A DNA stretch of 13,603 bases from Chalciporus piperatus (taxonomy: Eukaryota > Basidiomycota > Agaricomycetes > Boletales > Boletaceae), in NCBI GenBank assembly GCA_038093975.1, contig JBBPTG010000432.1, positions 1 through 13,603 of the forward strand, read 5' to 3'. The first letter of the stretch is position 1; each line of letters starts with the position of its first letter. Below the pieces are notes generated by a model. The model searched no databases. It was not told where the DNA came from and worked only from the letters and a program-made list of their open reading frames with translations. The position numbers and the translations under genes were made by a program. This document shows, piece by piece, positions 8,159 to 13,603 of the stretch.

Positions 8159-9511
8159 CTACATTACATTCCTCAGCCTCTCCAACATGTCCATCTGACG
8201 TAGCAAAGAAATCATATGGAATATGTGTTGCCTACGAGTGTAGGCCAGAAATTCTAAGCGTTCAAACATGATCCAAGATAGGGCCATCAGTGTGGCATCA
8301 TCATTTCTGGTTTGTTCTTCGGCGGCTGATCCCTCCGGCGGCTGGTGTTCTCTGCGCAGCCCTTGGGCCAATTGTCTGTTGGCCCAGTTGATTGCTTGCT
8401 CCACTGGATTGCGGCCGACGACGTTATCATCAATGTATTCCATGCCATACTCATGCAAACCACTCACAGTGATCAAACGTCCCTGTGAATGGTGTATTTC
8501 CTGTCGCCATGTCCTCAGGATTTCTACCTTGCCAGTCATGGGCTGCAATCCAATGAATTCTTCTGCCCTCATAGGATGCCACGAGGTACTTACGCAGGTC
8601 CAGCTCGTCCAGAAGTCTATTTTCGTTTTCCCTCCGATCATTCGACGACATGATAGCTGGGATGTCAGCCGATGCAATATCCTGCTCATCGGCCTCGGCT
8701 GGATCACGGCCTGACAAGGTAAGAAAATTCGTCATGAAAGCCGCGTTGATAATCGATGAGTTCTGGGCCATTTCGGCCCACATCCTCTGGCCCCTGGTTT
8801 GATACGTTGCCCCTGATTCGGCTGACCTCTGTTGAAACCATTCGGCCACCCTTGCTGCGTCGGCACGGACTGTCCTGATATCCTCCTCGGAGCCATTACC
8901 CAAAAGGATTCGAACAGTTCTCTCGGCCGATACGATGTGATTCCACAAAGGCATTCTGGGGACCTCCAAAAACCAGCTCAAGGGGAAGCCATCTCTGGGG
9001 CCGTCTGCTGGCAAATCTTGCAGCGCATGTTCTCTGATACGACCGAAGGTCTCTGAAACGGATTCATTGACCTCGGCTGTTCGGGCGATCAGGCCAACTT
9101 GCCAAAGAACGGCCATTGAAGCTCTTACCAGCAGCCGATGAATCCTGTTGCCTCAAAGGTGGCATGCGGAATGTGAACTCTGTTCTTGGCATTCCTGCGG
9201 CCGTGCTATCTTCTGTCTAGGGAATGTCATCTGAATCCCTCCCAACATTTCCTCTGACATACCTGAAGAAGAATCACCACCTTCACTGTCAGAGCTATTG
9301 GCTATGATTGGTTGTGAATCCCTCGGAGAATCTGCAGACATTCTTGTGTCTGCGCCGGCCGATGATGATTCGCTTGAAGTTGCCATTCTGTCGTCTTCGC
9401 TGGATTCCGGCTCTGTGTCATTGTCAAATCCTAAGTCACTCAGGGGTCAGCGTTCCTAAGATGATTTTCGGCTGACAACTTACCTGCGAATCTTACTTGC
9501 TTTGGTGCCAT
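8159..9511 (-). CDS. Five-exon gene, 375-aa protein of unknown function
   Basis: Model on the minus strand: exons 9511-9484, 9430-9263, 9212-9129, 9076-8594 and 8523-8159. Introns of 53, 50, 52 and 70 nt all start GTAAGT, GTATGT or GTAAGA and end AG, and the first has a CTGAC branch-like site. Phases join exactly into 375 codons plus TAG. The start MAPKQVRFAG was chosen because the short first exon splices in frame and acidic sequence continues upstream of the later ATG at 9386. The N-terminal 75 residues are acidic and Ser-rich (SSDSEGGDSSSE), probably disordered. The rest is rich in predicted helix, with no zinc ligands, transmembrane segment or motif I recognise. The in-frame TGA at 9153-9155 is removed because the frame changes between introns 2 and 3. 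Divergent to the gene at 9809, with 297 bp between starts. Its 3' end abuts the minisatellite. Likely a real host or transposon-associated gene. Confidence 0.72.
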
Positions 9512-9808
9512 GTGTATGTTGCAAAATAGTCAAGGACAGACCAGGGGAGATAGAACCCATCGGCTGAGCCTAATCAGATCAATCGGATCAACAGCACCCG
9601 AGACTCCAGTTTCCCATGTCACCTGCTCCCTATGAGAATGCAAGTACATTTCCAGCTCCGCTCACCCAACTTGGACAAACACATTACGTCACTTTCTATA
9701 GCTTTTATTCTCGGCCGTCACTCATCCACAACCTTTGAACACTTCATTTCATCTCGCCTCCCTAACACCCTGCTCGTCACTTCTTCTCTCCTCATTATCC
9801 ATACAACC
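9512..9808. promoter_or_regulatory. Bidirectional intergenic promoter region
   Basis: These 297 bp separate the starts of two divergent genes. The part next to the plus-strand gene is strongly CT-rich (about 9720-9805), typical of fungal core promoters and 5' leaders. No clear TATA box is seen. Confidence 0.4.
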
Positions 9809-10268
9809 ATGATGTCTACTCAGCAAGCCAACAACTCCGCTCAAGCTCTCGCCGAGTTCCTGAAGATCACAATTGAGGCTATCATTCAAAGTGGCGAAGG
9901 CCGAGGGAGCCGCCTGTCAAGCTCGGAGTTGGAGGCTCGCACCCAAGACTGGGAGAGGAGAGTGGATTCCATGAGGGCGGCATTGGTGCGTCCAGACTAC
10001 TCCCTCCTACCCTACCCTATGCTCACTTTCTCACTCCCCACAGCATCGTTTTCGCCCAATGGCTGAGGCTGCAACCATGATCCCTCCCATCGTCATCGCT
10101 GCCGACATCAGGATCCCCAGCCGGACCAACGTCAACAGTTGGCCGGTATGGGAGTCCATCCTCCATCCTGGCGACTCCATCCAGTTGGGACTGAACCATC
10201 CTCTTCAGTCAGAGGACGTTTGTTCTCTCTACGGCCCTTCGAACCTTTCTCCTGGACCCTTGGCTTAG
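9809..10268 (+). CDS. Small two-exon gene, about 133 aa, unknown function
   Basis: Exon 1 is 9809-9985 and exon 2 is 10044-10268, joined across a 58-nt intron (GTGCGT...CCCCACAG with a pyrimidine-rich 3' part). The ATG at 9809 follows a CT-rich leader; an ORF extending upstream to 9632 lacks protein-like content, so I prefer the inner start. The N-terminal half is helical and charged (SSSELEARTQDWERRVDSMR), and the C-terminal half is hydrophobic and Pro-rich with no known motif. Exon 2 lies antisense to the last exon of the minus-strand gene over 10132-10268, so one of the two C-termini may be wrong. A further donor-like GTATGG near 10145 leaves room for another 3' structure. Confidence 0.42.
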
Positions 10269-12394
10269 GAGGCTGGGGCTTAGCCTTAGACTTAGGCTCC
10301 AATGGCTGAGGCTGTAGCTTCGGCTGTGGCTTCGGCTTCGGCTTCGGCTTCGGCTTCGGCTTCGGCTTCGGCTGGGACTCTGAGTTAGACTTTATGAGCA
10401 AAGATAAAGTTGTTATGTATTACCTTGTCAGTTCCCTGAGACGTTTTCTCCTTGGATGCTGACTGTTCCTTGTAAACCTTGGACGGTTCACCTTGTTTGG
10501 TTCTGACATCATGCCAGCTGGAAGGGGCTGGGGTCTTTCGGGATGCAGTACGATGTTGATCGAAAGCTGGCAAATCTGTCGGCCGATTAGCATGCTCTCA
10601 TCAATGCCAATGCTGCATGGACCCACCGTAGTCCCCCATTTCATTGTCTTCATCCTCCTCGGCCGATGACACATCAGACATGATGGGTACCTCTTGTGCT
10701 TTCCCTTTCCCCTTTCCCTTGGGAGTCTGCACAGAGACAAATTCATTGTCAGTGAGTTCTGGCGAGGGAGCTCTCTGACGACTCTGGAGCCGTTTGCTCT
10801 TGTCTAGCCGTTTGCTCTGGTCATGTGTTACCTGGAATCCCCCTTTCGCCCCTCCCACCTGACTCCAAGCAAATATCGGCACCTTCCTGGCCTGCTGTCT
10901 GCTCTGCCAGAAACTAAGCAAGCTTTCGACTTGCTTTTGCCTCATCTTCGATGGATCAATCATCACAAACCCTTTCGGCAGATAGTCCGCATGGATGAAG
11001 GCGGCTTGTCGTTTAGCCACCTCGCCAAATGGGACCTTGGCCTTGTGGCTACCCGACTCTAGTCCTGTCGACCTGCTCAGCCGAGATCTAGTCAACATCG
11101 GCCGACTCACTGTAATGAGCAGTCAAGAAGGCTCGCACCACATCCTTCATCTGGTCAAGGTTCATCAGCTTGATATCAGGAATGATTGGAGGCTCATTCG
11201 CTGTCCAATCAGGTTTGAGCAACATTATCATCGCCTCAACGCTATTCTTCTTCTTCTTCCTAGTAATGACCGGCAAGGCTTCCAAAGACCCTTCATCTTC
11301 GCTCCCTTCTTCGGCTGGCCTGGCGTTCACCCCAAAGGCTGTGTTGGCCCATTTGTTCCATTTAGGGCGAATGCTGTCCCAATGTTCAAACGGCGGCCCA
11401 TTGTCCAACTCGTCGTTGTAATCGAAGCTGAATTGTATGGTTAGCTTGAGATCGACAGCGGCCGATGAAGCTAACTGACTGAGAAATAAGGACATCGTCG
11501 TCTTTGTCCTTCCATGCACTCATGACCATGATCCGCGCTCCACAGTTCTTCCACATATCCTTAGCAAACGCAAGGACCATGTTTGGAGCTTTCTTCGATG
11601 CATTGCTGATGACATAGCCAGAGGTCAATACCAGCCGATCAATCAGACAGTCAGAGGACCTACTCAGCTTGGACTTCGGCCGACGGCTTGTCTGCATTCC
11701 ATTCTTCGACCTCAGCCTCTAGTTGCTCCCTGTCGTCCTTGGAAAGTGATTCCAGGAATTTAGTGATGCCAGCCTGCCAATGCTTGATCATCCCCTGGGA
11801 CCCCCGCTTCTCCTGAAACTCGTGTTCGATGATTGTCATCACCTCTTCTTTGTTCCTTCGGGATACGACTTTGCGGACCGTCCAGCGCTGACTATACTTT
11901 GGCTTGTCCTCGGCTCGTTTGCGAGACTTGCTGTACAACCAGAATGTGTATTGCTAGTGTATTATTGCAATCAGCATCTAAGGGCTTAACACACTGGATT
12001 CGCTCACATGTTTGCGGTCTTTGAAAGCCTCAAGTCCAAGACCCTTGACAGACTCGAGCTCAGCTAACCTGCCCCACATATTCTTCATGATAGACGCCTT
12101 CTTGGCCTTCTCTGAATTTTTCCAAGGCGTGACGAACTCCGCCATAATAGCCAACTCTTCCTCTGAAAATTCCGTCGGCCGTGTCTTCGGCTGGTTCGGC
12201 CCATCTTCTGCTTGCTCAACATCCTCCTCGTTAGGGTTCTCTTCCTCGGATTCATCCTCTGCCAGAGAATCTATATTACCGTCACCTGGGTGGTCTATAT
12301 CACCCGGTTCCTCAGAGTCATGATCGCTGGAGGGAAGGTCCTGCTTATCATAGGAACGTTTGGCCGTCGTTTGGGTGGCAGACTTCATGACCAT
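10132..12394 (-). CDS. Seven-exon gene, about 651 aa, mushroom-expanded unknown family
   Basis: Exons on the minus strand: 12394-12008, 11953-11664, 11605-11480, 11427-11111, 11064-10627, 10575-10424, 10377-10132. Introns are 54, 58, 52, 46, 51 and 46 nt, and all phases agree. Start ATG at 12394 has good context, with a stop just upstream in frame. Order of parts: acidic low-complexity N-terminus (about 1-75); conserved core containing PKYSQRWTVRKVV, MVLAFAKDMWKNCGARIMV, FDYNDEL and FVMIDPSKMRQKQ; Lys/Gly and Asp/Glu-rich linker; Lys-Pro repeat near 570-590; basic tail. From memory the core matches a family of uncharacterised proteins present in many copies in Agaricomycetes genomes; I know no function. 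A 48-nt or 105-nt in-frame intron from 10831 (to 10784 or 10727) is possible. It is divergent from the KDZ gene, with 435 bp between starts. Confidence 0.82.
10331..10372. repeat. Hexanucleotide TTCGGC x7, coding Lys-Pro repeat
   Basis: Seven exact TTCGGC units on the plus strand read as CCG-AAG, (Pro-Lys)n, in the chosen frame of the minus-strand gene. Diverged units extend to about 10300. The other frames would give Ser-Arg or Ala-Glu repeats. The intron ending at 10378 decides which one is used, with AG dinucleotides two bases apart. Confidence 0.9.
10789..10824. repeat. 18-bp tandem duplication
   Basis: GCCGTTTGCTCTTGTCTA (10789-10806) is followed directly by GCCGTTTGCTCTGGTCAT (10807-10824). 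On the minus strand it reads as a repeated SKRL-type hexapeptide if retained in the protein, but it lies inside the optional in-frame intron at 10727/10784-10831. Confidence 0.85.
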
Positions 12395-12829
12395 CTTTCT
12401 GTTGCTTCAGGTGCAAGAGAAACAAATCCTGGTGTCAGTGCAGTCAGGAACCTTCGTTGCTGGTCATTGGCTCCTTCGGTGTGATAGGTCCCAATGATGT
12501 CGGCTCTGGGTCAATTTATCAGACATCTAAACTAGGCCCGAGGACGTCGGGTGTGAAGCTGTCAATCAGACGCTTGTCACCTTTCAGCCATGTCTGCATG
12601 TTACATCGTCCTGATGACGTCGGATAAGAAGCTGTCAAGATATCGGCTAATGCATCCGATGTCAAGCGGCTGTTGTTCGGAGGAAGGATCTGATGGCTCT
12701 GATGTACAAATGCTTCCGCGAGTGATCAAGGCTCCGGCCCGTTCATCTTGTCACCTATGCCCCTGGGTGGCCTGACATATGCTAACCTGCCAATGAGGCA
12801 AACGTTATCACCAAGTATCCGATTGTACA
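12395..12829. promoter_or_regulatory. Divergent promoter region with 23-bp direct repeats
   Basis: No gene is supported here; a 61-codon plus ORF (12590-12775) shows nothing recognisable. The segment separates the starts of the 651-aa gene and the KDZ gene. Two imperfect copies of GACGTCGG..GAAGCTGTCAA lie at 12543-12565 and 12616-12638. The second is preceded by T, making TGACGTC, a CRE-like half of a bZIP site. A shared regulatory role is inferred. Confidence 0.4.
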
Positions 12830-13603
12830 ATGGTCAAGCCCAAGATCGAGAAGGCCACACCATGGACCCCAGTGCAAGAGGTCAAGTTTCTCAAGAAGGG
12901 ATCAAAGATCAAGATGGTCAAGCTCACCCCGCCAAGCCACAAGAGCAAAAAACACAAGGCTGCTATCTCTCAATCATCACCTCAGATGCCGAGACTGGAA
13001 ACGCCACTGGATCGTGGCCTCACACCCAGCACTGCTGATCGGATGTATGACGCAGCTGATGGAGAGTATGTTCTACCTTCTTTGAAACTACCAAAACCCA
13101 AGGTATGCTCGACTGTGTGGGTGCCCAGATTTAATGACTGAGGGTATTTGAATAAGACCCAAAACGATTATTTGAGGGAGTCCCTGGACATGAAAGATGA
13201 ATACCTTGCTGCTTGGCTGGATATGGAGGCGCCTGCTGAGAGAATTTGCAAGATCTGTCAGGGAGACGGAGTGTATAAGTGCCAGGACTGTTTTATGCAA
13301 CCGGTCTTCTGCACAGGTTGCTGCAAAAAGCAACACGAACAACACCCTCTTCATAGGGTGTTACAATGGACCGGAGATTGTTTTGAGGAATCCACACTCC
13401 ATCGGGTATGTCGTTTGAAGCACTGACAAATCGGTCAATGACAGACTATTCGCACAGACAGGGTTGGAACTCCATCTGGGACACTTAGGAAGTCCTTGTC
13501 CCCATACTGCCCCTCTACCTCCAGTCACCTTGGAGGACGAGGCTTGGGAGGATATGATGTTGCCCATCGGCCGGCTCATTTACAGCCTCCGGCCGAGCCA
13601 GGC
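12830..13603 (+). CDS. KDZ-type transposase N-terminus with CxC2 cysteine cluster (partial)
   Basis: Exons 12830-13102, 13157-13405 and 13458 to the window edge, with introns of 54 nt (GTATGC...AATAAG) and 52 nt (GTATGT...CGCACAG). Phases are exact. The start MVKPKIEK follows an in-frame stop at 12794. A basic, Lys-rich first 95 residues, possibly nuclear targeting, lead into KTQNDYLRESLDMKDEYL. The cysteine/histidine cluster follows: CKIC, YKCQDCF, FCTGCCKKQHEQHPLHR, then WTGDCFEESTLHR and, after the second splice, TGLELHLGHLGSPCP. This order is that of the CxC2 domain found N-terminal to Kyakuja-Dileera-Zisupton transposases in basidiomycetes. The catalytic DDE-type domain would lie beyond the right edge, so I cannot say whether the gene is intact. 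The KDZ assignment rests on recalled family features. Confidence 0.85.

Noticed and set aside
8268..8714. 148-codon plus-strand ORF
   Set aside because: Antisense to exons 4-5 of the well-supported minus-strand gene.
9632..9808. Upstream extension of the small plus-strand gene to the ATG at 9632
   Set aside because: The stretch is CT-rich like a promoter or 5' leader, and its translation lacks protein-like features; the ATG at 9809 is preferred.
10823..11444. Plus-strand ORFs of 79, 149 and 83 codons
   Set aside because: Antisense to exons of the 651-aa gene, whose frames and introns join consistently.

Overview
The window looks like a repeat-rich stretch of a filamentous basidiomycete genome, most likely Agaricomycetes. 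Evidence: genes cut by many short GT-AG introns (about 46-70 nt), an N-terminal CxC2 cysteine cluster of the kind attached to fungal KDZ transposases, a multi-exon gene matching a protein family I know from mushroom genomes, and decayed Ty1/copia and Ty3/gypsy LTR retrotransposons. Nothing is bacterial or viral. All gene models were assembled by hand from frames and splice signals; no database search was run.

Left third (1-6377) is retrotransposon graveyard. Positions 1-352 end in a purine tract followed by a TGTTACG start that looks like an LTR (353 to about 936), whose U3-like part carries eight exact TGACTCA sites, five of them spaced exactly 10 bp. It abuts a 5'-truncated copia pol (937-2900) with an in-frame stop, a frameshift, an internal deletion and a YVNN in place of the YVDD catalytic motif, then a probable 3' LTR (2888-3154). 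After a stretch with a faint decayed reading frame (3303-3695) comes a candidate gypsy 5' LTR (3818-4269), a leader with E-box and CRE palindromes, gag with a CCHC knuckle (4759-5877) and a protease ORF (5874-6377) that overlaps gag by ATGA. The rest of the gypsy pol is missing.

Middle (about 6378-8141): gypsy homology stops inside protease and a 33-bp minisatellite begins, degenerate at its left edge and well homogenised from about 6760. Three monomer types alternate in a higher-order pattern, and two of them contain near-perfect dyads. Because 33 is a multiple of 3, long ORFs appear on the minus strand; I treat these as artefacts.

Right part (8159-13603) is genic: a 5-exon minus-strand gene (375 aa, unknown function), a divergent small plus-strand gene (9809-10268), a 7-exon minus-strand gene (about 651 aa, mushroom-expanded family, Lys-Pro repeat tail) whose end overlaps the small gene antisense, and, divergently, the start of a KDZ-type transposase gene (12830 to the window edge). 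A GGCCGA-centred motif is common throughout this side, in exons and introns and as the core of the minisatellite, but rare in the retrotransposon part.
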